DNA of 64,000 nt from Ipomoea triloba. Taxonomy: Eukaryota > Streptophyta > Magnoliopsida > Solanales > Convolvulaceae. This document shows, in pieces, positions 48,901 to 60,546 of the stretch. The notes below the pieces were generated by a model that worked only from the letters and a program-made list of their open reading frames with translations, was not told the DNA's origin and searched no databases. Where the stretch lies: contig NC_044917.1 in assembly GCF_003576645.1 (NCBI RefSeq), positions 17,733,589-17,797,588 on the forward strand, written 5' to 3'. Position 1 is the first letter of the stretch. The number at the start of each line of letters is the position of its first letter. A program made the translations under genes and the position numbers.

Positions 48901-50224
48901 TGATAGACGCCAAAAGTAACTAATTATCTAGAATTAATTAAGTTGATTTCTTGCCAAACAAAGTTTTGAAGGATGCAGCTATGTATTTTCATGTTATTTT
49001 GCTAACAAATTACAAAAGAACTTTATATGGTATGTTTTGAAGGATTTCCATAGGATCAATGGCTGAAATCAACCAAGGAAAGCGTGAACGATGTAGGGAA
49101 GAACCTATCCACACAGGGACACGCAAAGACCAAGCCAAAAACAACAAAGGAAACGAAAACAGAGAAATTCTCGTCCACAAGCCCCACCACGCGTGTGAGC
49201 GTGCGTGGAATTATTCCAGTAAGCATCCATGCCTGCTCACACGCGTGTGGACTGGCGTGGACGGGCACCAGAACCCTGCGCGATATTTTAGTATTTAAGG
49301 GACATTTCAGCTAGGAGGGGGAGTCTTTTGTCAATTTTTCACTTCTCATTTTTAGATTAGGGTTAGATAGGATTAGTGAGAGAGGAGAACTCCTTGGAGA
49401 AGAGAAACTTGGATCTCCATAGCTTTGGAATCCTCTTGGGTAAACTCTTTCATTATCATTTGATCTCTCTTTGGAATTCTCTCTTGCACTTTCATTTTTC
49501 CTAAAGATATTTGCTTTTTACTTTGATCTTGTAAATATGCTTTGCTATTTGAATGAAATGATGTTATTGAAGCCTATGAAGGGCTAGTCCTTAGGATAGG
49601 GGCTAGGAAAGATGGAGATTTGGTGTTCATGATCTAAGATTGTTACATGAGTTTGATTTCTTTGGGATTGTTGAAATTGTGTGTATGTTTTAGATGAACT
49701 TGTTGGATCGAGGGCCCCGATCTCTTCAAGAGTATAGGATCATCCCTTTGGCGAGATATCGCAAGGGGATGGAGCCCACTACCCACATCTCCCGCTCTCA
49801 ATCTGAGAAGATGAGATCCGGAGGGAACTTGTAGACAAAGTGTTTGACAAAATTCCCCAACCGACTGAGGATTGGGAGCTTGAGTGTGACGCCACTCAGG
49901 ACATTGTTCCAAGCTCCTTCAATCATATCTCAATGGAAATCAAATCTCTCCCGTATGCGTTGAACCAATCTCCATGACGTTCTAGCCCCCATCCGCCTTT
50001 TATTCTCCTTTACTTCTTAAATCTATCCAACCTTTGCACTCTCACTACTTTACTTCATCAAACTCTACATTTTCTTCTATAGTGTTCTCTAAACAATACA
50101 AGATAGGAAACCTACATTCTCTAATTTGCCATCCACGTGAGACACGACACTCGGGGAGTTCAAGACTCTTCGTTTTATCACACCTCATATCACCTACACC
50201 TCACCACATATAACTGACACTTCA
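48901..50224 (+). repeat. solo LTR (1324 bp, TSD ACAGC)
   Basis: TGATAGACGCC to GACACTTCA between identical ACAGC (48896-48900 and 50225-50229). It shares the end and the palindromic CACACGCGTGTG motifs (49187-49260) with the split solo LTR at 39559-47304. It sits between the antisense ORF and the tandem repeat zone of the Tat-like fragment. Confidence 0.93.
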
Positions 50225-50683
50225 ACAGCGTGACCGGTCACCTTGCTCCCATCGATTAATGTCCGAGGATCGAGTGACCGGGTACCTTGCTCCTATCGAT
50301 TAAGGTCCGAGGACTACGTAGCCGGGCACCTTGCTCCCAGGATGCGCACCTTGCTCCCATCGATTAAGGTCCGAGGACCGCGTGACTGGGCACCTTACTC
50401 CCAGGATAGGCACCTTGCTCCCATCGATTAAGGTCCGATAACCACGTGATCGGGCACCTTGCTCCCGGGATGGGCACCTTGCTCTATCGATTAATGTCCG
50501 AGGATCGCGTAACCAAGCACCTTACTTCCGAGATGGGCACCTTGTTCCCATCGATTAAGGTCCGAGAACCGCGTAATCGGACACCTTGCTCCCAGGATGG
50601 GCACCTTATTCCTATTGATTAAGGTCCAAGGACAGTGTAACCAGGCACTTTGCTCCCATCGATTAAGGTTCGAGAACCGCGTG
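50225..50683. repeat. tandem repeat zone of the Tat/Retand-like fragment
   Basis: About eight units built from ACCTTGCTCCCATCGATTAA-GGTCCGAGGACCGCGTGACCGGGC, alternating with a shorter ACCTTGCTCCCAGGATGGGC piece, unit length about 45-65 bp. The zone continues after the inserted solo LTR at 52175-52240. It lies between integrase and the extra ORF, where Tat-lineage elements carry variable tandem arrays. Confidence 0.85.
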
Positions 50684-52174
50684 TGTTAGCACTGGAAATT
50701 CAAATAATGTTATTGGGTCGTGCTGATAATTGGCTATTAAATTAATTGCTTTAATTAATTAAATTGGGGTGATATTTATTTAATTGGGTTAATTAAATGA
50801 CCCATTGAATAATTAATTGGTCTAATTCAAATTCAAAGGATGGGGTTTGTTAGATTTTCTCTACTCCCCCACCACTATAAATAGTGGTTTCACTTTGAAG
50901 ATTAAAAGCATTGAAGGCGTTGAAGATGAGAAGACTTCGAAGCTCTGAAGATCTGCATCTCACCGGGAGGACACGCTAGCAATTTATTTGCACCGAGGGG
51001 CACGCCTGCAATTTATTTGCACCGGGAGGACACGCCTACAATTTATTTGCACCGGGAGGACACGCCTGCAATTTATTTGCACCGGGAGGACACGCCTGCA
51101 ATTTATTTGCATCGAGGGGCACGCCTACAATTTATTTGCATCGAGGGGCACGCCTGCAATTTATTTGCACCGAGGGGCACGCCTGCAATATTTGCACCGG
51201 GAGGACACGCTTGGGATTTATTTGCACCGGGAGGACACGCCTACAATTTATTTGCACCGGGAGCACGCCTGCAGTATATCTGCACTGAGGAGCACGTCGT
51301 TTGAGTACCAAACTCGGCATACGTCCAACTCGGCCTAAGTCCAGTTCAACATACCTTGAACTCGACATACGTCCAACTCGGCCTAAGTCCAGTTCAACAT
51401 ACTTTGAACTCGGCATACATCCGAACTCGGCATAAGTCAGAATAGCTCGGCATACTCCGAACTCGTCCGAACTCGAGATAACTCGGCATAACTTAAAATT
51501 GCTCGGCATAACTCGACATACGTCCGAACTCGGCATACTTCCAGTTTGGCATACTCCGAACTCGGCAAAACTCGGCAAAACTCGGCATAGCTCGGCATAC
51601 TTCGAACTCGGCACAACTCGACATAGCTCGGCATACCTCCAGTTCAGCATACTCTAAACTCGGCCTACTTCCAGTTCGGCATACTCCGAACTCGGCACAA
51701 CTCGACATAGCTCAGCACAACTCGGCATAACTCGGCATAGCTCGGCATACCTCCAGTTCAGCATACCTAAACTTGTCCTACTTCCAGTTCGGCATACTCC
51801 GAACTCGGCATAGCTCAGCACAACTCGGCATAGCTCGGCATACCTCCAGTTCAGCATACTCTAAACTCGTCCTACTTCCAATTCGGCATACCCCGAACTC
51901 AGCATAGCTCGGCATAACTCGGCACGCCTCCAGTTCGGCATACTCCGAACTCGGCACAACAAGGCATACTTCCAGTTCAGCATACTCTGAACTCAGCACG
52001 CTCCCAATTCGGCATATTCCGAATTCGACACACTTTAAGTCGGCATACTTCTAGTAAAGAATCAGAGGACTTCTATACAGAGATTATACCCCTTTTTCAT
52101 TTGATACATACTACTTATTGTAACCGATACTTTGAATTTTGAATATATACAAATTCAAGTTTTTCGCGTTTGTA
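50684..52174 (+). repeat. solo LTR (1491 bp, TSD GCGTG) with two internal arrays
   Basis: TGTTAGCACTGG to CGCGTTTGTA, flanked by GCGTG at 50679-50683 and 52175-52179. A TATA-like CTATAAATAG at 50875-50884 suggests its transcription start. Array 1 (50981-51300) has about 11 copies of a 30-bp unit (AATTTATTTGCACCGGGAGG...). Array 2 (51300-52060) is a nested repeat of AACTCGGCAT, CCAGTTC and GGCATACT pieces. The end is TA rather than the usual CA. Confidence 0.85.
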
Positions 52175-52368
52175 GCGTGACCGAGCACCTTGCTCCCGGG
52201 ATGGGCACCTTTCTCCTATTGATTAGGTTCGACTAACTTTTGCGACCGGTTTTCAAATCATTATAATATTTCCTATACATTAGGCCTGCTACATCGTCCC
52301 ATCAATGGTAAAATAATACAAGGTGCTCAGAGATCCAAATTAGGTCGACCGATTTGCGGGTGGTTGGT

Positions 52369-53966
52369 TCAAGCTTGTAAGTTCCAAGATGAATTACCGC
52401 TGTGATGACATATGGTCCTTCCCAGCTTTAGAACGAATTTCCCGGACTCTTGAGGTCGGCTCGCGTTTCTTTCCCTCAGAACATAGTCACAGACCTGAAA
52501 GTAGCATGGCCTCACGCACTGGTCGCGGTAGTTTTTAACCTTCTTCTGATATTCGATCATTTTTCGGGCCACCAACTCTCCTTTTTCCTCCAATCCGTCC
52601 AACTCAGTGATCATCAGTCGCCCATTACCCTCGAAATTGAATTCTTTCTCCCGGGCTGTAGGGATCCGTGCTTCGATGGGCAAACGGGCTTCCGCTCCAT
52701 GCACCAAAGCAAACAGTGCCTCTTTGGTACCTTCCTAAGGAGTGGTTCGGTAGGCCCACAAGATATATGGCAGCTCATCCGCCCAATTGTGCCCGGCCGA
52801 ATATAGTTTCTTCTTCAAGGCATTTAAGATAGTCCGGTTCGCATTCTCAACCTTCCTGTTCCCTTGAGGGTAAGCCACTAACACTGGAACCGACCTGGTA
52901 CCCATAGTGGCCAGGAAGTCTTTTAAGTATAGGCTTTCGAATTGCCGGCCATTGTCAATCACAAGCTGGACAGGTACTCCAAACCTGGAGGTGACATTTC
53001 TCCACACGAACCGGACGCATTACTCTAAGGTAATCGTGGCTAGAGGCTCGGCTTCCACCCATTTTGAAAAGTAGTTTATCGCCACTATTATGAACCTTTT
53101 TCGGCCGGGTAGCATCGGGAAGGGGCCTACTATGTCTACCCCCCATCGAGCGAATGGGACCGCCGTGGTGACCGGTTGGTAGAAGGATGTCGATTTCCTA
53201 TGGTCTTTGCAAACAATTGGCATGATTCACAGGGTCGGGTAAGCTTCTCGCAATCTAATCGGGCCAATGATCGGCTTGCCTGGTGGGCGGAATATAACCC
53301 AGAATGGAGTTTTGTCATAACGATGTTCGCCTCGAAACTACTCAAGCTAAGCATCTTATGAGGGGCCCTCCATAAGAATATCTGTATAAGCAGCCTTCCA
53401 CGACCTGGAACCTGGGGGGCCCGTAACTTTGCCTTTTGGGCTCTAGCCTCATCTTCTAGTAGCCTCCCGGTCTCCAAGTATTCCTTAAGGTCCGTTATCT
53501 AGTCTTCCTCCTCCATTTCTACATGCGCTACGGGCAGTGCCTCAATACACGGGGTCGATACTTCGGTGATCCGAGCTACCCGGGAGATGTGTTCGGGAGC
53601 TTCATGCACCAATTTGGAAAGTATATCTACATCTGCAATTTTAGAATGGGGAACATGATGGACTTGATGGGCTTTAAAGGTATTTAATACTGCTACATCT
53701 CGGTCCTTGTACAGGAGCAGCTTCTCCCCCTTTGCCTCGAAAGAATCCATTACCTGGCCAACCACGAGAGCTAAGTCCATCTAGATCCTTACATATTGCG
53801 CCCCTAGTTCTCTGGCGTATTGTAGCCCGGCTATGAAGGCTTCATATTCAGCGTCATTGTTGGTTGGGAAAAATTGGAAGTGCAGCGCATAATATAATTT
53901 GAACCCTTCCGGGCTAGAGACCACGACGCCGCCTCCCGACCCCTTCTTGCTGTGGGTGGATGACAT
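52369..53966 (-). pseudogene. Tat/Retand-like Ty3/gypsy RNase H and integrase, truncated
   Basis: Reading leftward from 53966: RNase H start (SSTHSKKGSGGGVVVSSPEG, NNDAEYEAFIAGLQYARELG), a linker with VHHVPHSKIADVDILSKL, zinc region (CESCQLFAKTIGNRHPSTNR), then integrase WGVDIVGPFPMLPGRKRF, VQLVIDNGRQFES and the Glu of KVENANRTI, so all three DDE residues are visible. The C-terminal part (VRPCYFQVCDYVLRERNA) ends near 52369. Stops at 53499, 53020 and 52735, plus frameshifts, break it. RT, protease and gag are absent: the sequence stops about 53960, where the end of an F/G-type element begins. Confidence 0.88.
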
Positions 53967-54015
53967 GCATTCTCAGTTTTCTCCTGCGCGGGCCATCCGC
54001 ACCTAAACACGATTA

Positions 54016-54071
<56 letters not shown>
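53960..54071. mobile_element. orphan end of F/G-type element plus (TA)n
   Basis: GATGACATGCATTCTCAG...CTCCTGCGCGGGCC...CGCACCTAAACACGAT closely matches the right ends of F (36793-36844) and G (37670-37724) and is followed by about 30 TA units (54014-54071). No matching left end is seen, so this is a terminal fragment or junction of a deletion. Confidence 0.6.
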
Positions 54072-54075
<4 letters not shown>

Positions 54076-55370
54076 GCCAATTAAGATCAGATGAGAACAA
54101 CAGTTTAGGTGAGAAATATGGAGTAATATGATCTGTCGATCTAGAATTATCAATGGTTAAAAAATCATGTAGAAAAGAAGCGGGGTCATTATCATAAGTA
54201 TTACACACTTTCGAATTTTGTAACATTTATCGATAGTTAGGATTTGTCTACAACCCATAGTGTTGTGCATCCATGATTGACTTGTTTTGCATCAGTACAT
54301 AGGAATGAGTGCATTACAGACCACCTTGTTGAGTATCGTCTTATAAGCGTCCTTGTTGCCATTTTGGCATCCGTGAATTGATTTGGGTGAGCATTGGGTT
54401 TGGGCTTAAACATACAGAAACTTGTTTTTCTTGATGTGAATAATGAACTGTTGTTTGCTTTTTGGCCAAATGTCCATCCCTCAAGTGGGAGTTGATTGGC
54501 CAAAGTGGCGTGTCGCTGGTCCTTTGATGCTACCAAAAATACACAGTAGATGCATCACAATTAAATGTATATGGTGCATTGCAGCTTAACATGTTGTGCG
54601 CCATTGTGAAAATTGTTGTGCACTCCAGTGGTAGGTGCTCTGGAGGTCGATACTGGATAGATCAAACGTTGACATGTACACACAACCCATATGCGTTCCA
54701 TATTACATTAGCTAAATTAAGAAGACTTTCACTAAACAATGTTTAATTGAAATGGCAGGAATGAAGCGTTGTGGACATACATGAAGCGGGCAAAAAATTA
54801 TTTAAAAAAAAAACCACGAATTCACATAAAATAGTCCTAACAATCCTAAGGGGACAACAAATAGAATACAAGTGAAACAATATGAATCTCACATAAATCA
54901 TTTCCCAAACTAATGCAAGAGAATAACACACACCTCCTATAGTTAATGCACCAGAATGTTGATGCACAATAACTACTCCCGTAATGCACTATATCTATAC
55001 ACAATGCACAAGAACCACCACCTATTGATGCACACGCACTATATCTGCAACGCACAACTATACATCTGATGCACTTCAACTACACCGCCAGTTCATACCA
55101 ACGAACAGCTAATACTTCAAATAAGCAGCACTAGAATCACCAACACACCTAATGACAACACATATTATGTATTGAAATCAACAAATATGCACAACCGCAA
55201 TAGGAAGACAACATAGAATGCATATCAATACATATGATTAAAAAACTTGGAGAAATCTCCATTCGACACCCAACATCACCATCCACCGTTGTTTGAATAC
55301 CTGCCGCCAACACCACACAATAAATAACAAAAACACTGCAAACTAATATAACCCAACCACCCATGCAAAT

Positions 55371-55419
<49 letters not shown>
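54072..55419. repeat. E-type element end and TGCA-rich repeat region
   Basis: It starts AAGATCAGATGAGAAC...TTTAGGTGAGAAATATGG, like the terminal repeat of element E. Further right are scattered motifs such as GATGCAC, AATGCACTA and TTGTGCA (54540-55100). A minus-strand ORF of 99 codons (54237-54536) matches nothing I recognise. It ends in an A-run (55375-55419). Confidence 0.45.
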
Positions 55420-55673
55420 NNNNNNNNNNNNNNNNNNNNNNNNNNNNNNNNNNNNNNNNNNNNNNNNNNNNNNNNNNNNNNNNNNNNNNNNNNNNNNNNN
55501 NNNNNNNNNNNNNNNNNNNNNNNNNNNNNNNNNNNNNNNNNNNNNNNNNNNNNNNNNNNNNNNNNNNNNNNNNNNNNNNNNNNNNNNNNNNNNNNNNNNN
55601 NNNNNNNNNNNNNNNNNNNNNNNNNNNNNNNNNNNNNNNNNNNNNNNNNNNNNNNNNNNNNNNNNNNNNNNNN
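55420..55673. other. assembly gap (254 N)
   Basis: Undetermined bases flanked by poly-A on both sides, probably a homopolymer that could not be assembled. Any ORF across it is meaningless. Confidence 1.
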
Positions 55674-55721
<48 letters not shown>

Positions 55722-56340
55722 AGAAACTGCCCCATGAAAAAATATATATATATAAAAAGAAAAAAATCCCACCACGTAGCCCCATCCTAAACACAATGCA
55801 TACCATAACATACAACGAAGCACCAAGAACTATACACCAATGCCAACACAATGCCTTAAAATGCACAGCGCTCCCACTAACAATGCACTACACTACGCAT
55901 CACATGCCTACCCCAACCCCGTAAAGTTTACGAACATCTATTAATAGAAAACATCAAGTCACCCCCAAATAAAAACAACACAAACGAAAAAAAGAATATC
56001 TTAAAGCGTATTTTGTATTTGAACCACTATAGTCTATATCTGGCTTCGCCTCTGACTATCCTATAGTTCATCATAAACATTATATTATAATTTATAATAT
56101 ATTTTGTATTTGAATCACATTATTGGTGTTTGATATTTTGCCATAGACATTTTTAAGTTCAATTAAACTCCACCCACTCAAAAAAATTTCTAGATCCGCC
56201 CTTGTGGTCATAGATCACACAAGAGATCAAATAAAACACTACCACACAACAAGAACCCAAGTTAATTCAATACACCCTCCCTTTATGCAATTGAATTCAT
56301 AAAAGCATCTGATGGATATATTAGGAACCAGATGGCGGAA
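55674..56340. other. AT-rich intergenic DNA with transposon debris
   Basis: A-run, short (TA)n at 55741-55754, continued AATGCA motifs to about 55900, then two similar segments with TTTTGTATTTGAA (56010, 56100) and a CTAGATCCGCCCTTG motif near 56191. No gene seen. Confidence 0.5.
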
Positions 56341-57085
56341 TGATGACCCAGAGCAACAAATCAAGAGTGACGTGCAGTGGAGGGGCCCGAGGCCCCGAGG
56401 GGGAGCCCCGTGCTCGACCCCGGAGCCCATGTTGGGGTCATGGCCCAAATGCCCATGTTGGGGTCATGGCCCAAATGGCCCAAGGTTGAGCCCGGGGTGG
56501 GCTTGGCCAAGGCCCAAGGGGCTCGCCCGAGGTTCGGGGGGCTCGGTAGAGTCCTAGGGGGCTCGATCAAGGATCTAGGGGCTCGGGTAGGGGTGTTCGG
56601 TGGGACGCGGTCCAAGTTGTTACTAAGTTTCTCCAGAGGACGGGTCGGGATATGGTTGATGTCTACTCTCCTTCGCTGACGACTTCTCACAGCTCGGAGA
56701 ACGCTGACCTAGAGCAACAAATCAAGAGTGACGTGGAGAGGCCCGAGGGGGAGCCTCGTGCTTGACCCGGGGGCCCATGTTGGGGCTATGGCCCAAAGGC
56801 CCCAGCCTAAGGCCCAAGGCCCAAGGCCTAAGGGGATCGGGTAGGGGTGCTCGGCCGAGGGGGTGTTCGATGAGACGCGGTCCAAGTTGTTATCATCCTC
56901 CCTTTTCACGGCGGCAGCTGCTAGTATAAAAGCACGATCCATTGTCTTATTTGGACATCTTGTAACACTTGTAATAGCTTGACACACTCTTTGTAATCAT
57001 CTTACAACCTATTAGTACAAATCTATTTCCGTGATATACACGTTCCTTGTCTTTTCTATCGTATTATCTTCCATTCACTATTTTT
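56341..57085 (+). repeat. LTR-like segment with internal duplication and degenerate primer site
   Basis: GAGCAACAAATCAAGAGTGACGTG occurs at about 56351 and 56711 (360 bp apart), each followed by GC-rich CCCGAGGGGGAGCC and GGCCCATGTTGGGG repeats and GACGCGGTCCAAGTTGTTA. Then come a TATA-like AGTATAAAAGCA (56923), a T-rich 3' part and, at 57087-57098, TTTTATCAGAGC, a decayed form of the initiator tRNA-Met primer site. This layout suggests the 5' LTR of a degraded retrotransposon. Confidence 0.5.
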
Positions 57086-57579
57086 TTTTTATCAGAGCTA
57101 ATTAATTCGGACCCCCGGGTTAATTTTATCCATTAGCATCTATAACAAGGGAAAACTTAATCCAAATCCAATAGAAAGTCTAGATATTCATGACTTGACT
57201 TGCAAAGGTACAATGAAACTTCATATATTGAAAGCACAAATGAAATTGAAGGAATTCAAATATAGATAATGAAAACTTAGCTTTGATCTAATGTAGATTG
57301 AAGATATACAAAATTGAATTAAAGTTAGAATTGAATTGCAATCTTGAATTGAAATCTAATCTAGCATAATCTAATCCTATTCTATGTAGAGAGAGAAGTT
57401 AGAGACTGAAAAATTCTCTTTAAACTTGTCTAGGGTCATTTAAATAGCTCAAAAACAACTCTTCAGCTCTCTAGGACAAGCCCACCCGCCCACCCCCGGC
57501 CGCAACCACGGCCTTGATTTATACCAATATGCGTCTTTGTCCCAATGTGATTTCAAAACACATAAAATTGAGCTCTAAA
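57086..57579. other. non-coding flank, probably retrotransposon leader remnant
   Basis: AT-rich up to 57470, then a C-rich patch (CCCACCCGCCCACCCCCGG, 57480-57500). No coding signal. It continues, after the solo LTR, at 60014 (target duplication CTAAA). Confidence 0.4.
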
Positions 57580-60013
57580 TGTAACACCCCGTAATTTCGT
57601 TCAAGCCTTGAGACCGGTAATTATTTCTACCGGGTAATCTATTTAATTTAATTGGGCTTCATTCTTCTAATTGATTTATATATTTCTTATTCCGGAATTA
57701 ATTATTTATTATAAGGCCCAATCCTTGATTTAATTCTTATAAGGGATTTCTTTAAATTGGATCCTTATATTTCTTGTAAGTAAGAATATTTTGTAATGGC
57801 CCAATTTATTTATTCTTGAAGGATCAATTCCTACTTACTAACATTGTAATAAATAATGTAAGACCCATTCTTTATAAGGGCCCATTATTTTATCTATTTA
57901 CCCTAATATAATACATACACTATGTATGTAATGTTTTTATCTATCCATATAAAAGGGCTTGTAATAACCCTTCCTACTCTTTTTCATTTCCCTGCAAACA
58001 TACTCTTCCTACCACTATCACTCCTAAGAACCCTACAATATACATTATCCTTTCTTCTTCAAGATCCAAGACCAAGATTGCTCCTTTAGGATTTCTAAGG
58101 CTTGGGTAAGTGTTTGTCTTTAGGAATATGCCTTGCATCATCTCTTTTTCATAATCTTTTTATAAGTTCTTATGGTGTTCTTTTGGGATCTTTCTTTGGG
58201 AAAAAGATGATCAAGTGGGTGGGAGTGGCTTGTGAAGGAGAAAGAGTTGGCTTGGTTTGAAGTGTGCTACAAGAGGTAACCATCATGTCCACTAAAACCT
58301 ATTTTACACTCTTGATCTATGTATTATACTTGGTGATTTGGAATCCTGTGGAAATTTGTTGGTTTAGCCTTGTTCTTGATAGTCTGTAATCTCTGTTGAT
58401 GGATTATTAAACTTGTGTTCTTGATCCTTTGTATCTTGATGAGTATAAACCCTTAATGTTATGGATTCCATGTTTATTTGGCTTCTGAGATGTGTGTTTT
58501 GGACAATCTAATCATGCTTTTGTGTTCTGGAATGTATACTTCGTATTCTGATCTGAGTCTGTGAGCTGAGTAGTGGGTTTATCCTTGCGGAGTACCCTAG
58601 CGGTATAATGTGTCCCGCTAGAGTCTTCCGCAAGAGTGTCACGGTGAGGGTTGGCGGAGGAGGGTCTTCCGCCGAGGGGATTCGTCTCCTTCCTGCGGAG
58701 GGGAGTGGCGGAGAAGGCTGTTCCGTTTGGGAGTTCCACTAGTTCAGTCAGAATTCTGGTTCTAGTAAGCTGTTTTGTGATCTGTTGTCTGGTTGATTCT
58801 TCTTTGATTTTGGAACTTGTTTGGATGTTTTGTTGAGTGTTTCACCTTGGTTCTGAAGTTGTTATCCATGTCTTTTAATTCATTCTCTCGGTCTATTGGT
58901 TGGTTGAATCCTTGGTTATATTCTCTGAGTGTATGTTGTGTTCATAACCTGAGATGAACACTGTGTGAGTGGATTGTTCTTGGGATTGAGTCTGAGGTTG
59001 GATATGGAGTTGTGGATCTTTGAGTATCTTTTGGGTTGGTGAGGGTGAACTAACTGTGTGCATCATTGCCTCTATGTTTGGCCATTCCTTGCCTCTGTAT
59101 TTGGGCATCATTTGCTTCTATGTTTTGGGGCAACCTTTGCCTCTGTGATTGGGCATCATTTGCCTCTGTGTTTTGGGCACCATTTGCCTCTGTGTTTGGG
59201 CTTTTGCCTCTGTGAACTAACTTTGGGTTGATGGTTGGTATGAGGGATAGTATTTTGGTTGGAGGGTAAGGTTTGGTGCTTATCCTTAGTTTGAGGTCTG
59301 TTTGGTTCCTTATTGTTCTTGAGTTGAGTTGTATCTCGTTTGTTATTCGTTATTCCTTGATATATTGCAGTTTGGTGGTTTCCTTGTGAGTATTCGGTTG
59401 AGATTATGATTCAGTTGATATTCCGTTATAGACTTGTTGTCTTGTGCAATTGTGTTGGATATTGGTATTACTTGGAAAGTCCTTGGTTTATTGCTTATTC
59501 AGCGTGTTGTTGTTGAGTATCCGTTTTAACTAAAGAACAGTTCGTTGGTGTGTATGTTCTATATGGGTGCGTAAACCTATTTACAAGCTTACTATATATG
59601 TATGTTTCTCACGAGTGTGAGTGGTGGTTGCTTAGCAGTCTTTTGCTAATGGTTTCTTACATGTTTTCCAGGTATAGAGTAAGTCTAAGCGAGAGCCCGT
59701 TAGAGCTTATCGTTATGAGGCATGCTTAGACTAGTTTATGTTTGTTTAGACTTGGTTTTTGGGCCTTTGTGCCTATGTTTGGATTATATACCTTTGACTA
59801 GATTGTTGTTATGACGTTTTGAGGATTTATGGTTTATTCAGTTTCTGTTTTTGGATAGCCTGTGCATCTAGGCTGTGTTTTTCTTACCTAGATGTGGCAT
59901 GATACCCCTTAAGTTATAAATCGCTTCCGCTATGTTGTGTTTGATAGTTGAGATAGGCAGCTGTTATGTTTAAAGTTTAACTATCTTAGCTTGTGAAAAG
60001 TTGGGGTGTCACA
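57580..60013 (+). repeat. solo LTR, family L1 (2434 bp, TSD CTAAA)
   Basis: TGTAACACCCCGTAATTTCG to GGGGTGTCACA between identical CTAAA (57575-57579 and 60014-60018). It shares the GC-rich island (58585-58735) and 3' end (GTGCATCTAGGCTGTG...GCTTCCGCTATGTT) with 16163-18740 and with the LARD LTRs. Its tandem zone (59065-59215) has a different unit (GGGCATCATTTGCCTCTGTG). Confidence 0.93.
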
Positions 60014-60546
60014 CTAAATCTCCAATGTACTTAAATTTACTGTCAATACCTCCAAATCACGACACAAAGGAACCAAATAAGAACACATACTTAGCCTTCA
60101 ATTACCACAAAATCATATGAATTTGATGTCAAATATATACATAGAAATAGAAAAAATTGACTCATCATTCACTATTTTCCCTTTAAAATTTAACTAATTA
60201 AAATTTGAATAGGAACCAAAATGGAGTCATGCCTACTAGAATGAGGTTCATATTAAACTTATAACAATAATGTTTAATGTTTATTACATTAACGATGATG
60301 TCACATAATATGAACATTGATTAATCTAATATAGACCCAAAAAAAAAAAACACTTTTTTTTGTGAAAGAATGAATCAATATAAACCAGATAGCGCTAAAT
60401 ATAACTGCCTCTGCATATTACCTACATCACCTTTAGTACGTAAAAATCTGTAATAGGGGGGGAAAAGTGAAATTCAATATTTCCTGAGAGATATAGACAG
60501 TAAATACTCAACATTTTTACTAGAAAAGAACACAACCGGCTAAAAC
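60014..60546. other. downstream region of the receptor kinase gene
   Basis: AT-rich, non-coding. The first 150 bp continue 57579; the rest would hold the 3' untranslated region of the minus-strand kinase gene. No clear terminator or polyadenylation signal could be fixed. Confidence 0.5.

Noticed and set aside
50981..51300. Regular 30-bp array resembling a CRISPR array
   Set aside because: Units are contiguous without unique spacers, in a plant retrotransposon LTR.
51132..52060. Minus-strand ORFs with repeated Tyr-Ala-Glu-Leu
   Set aside because: They are translations of the AACTCGGCAT array and shift frame with every unit variant.
55276..55866. ORFs of 124-196 codons across 55276-55866
   Set aside because: They cross the N gap and its poly-A borders.
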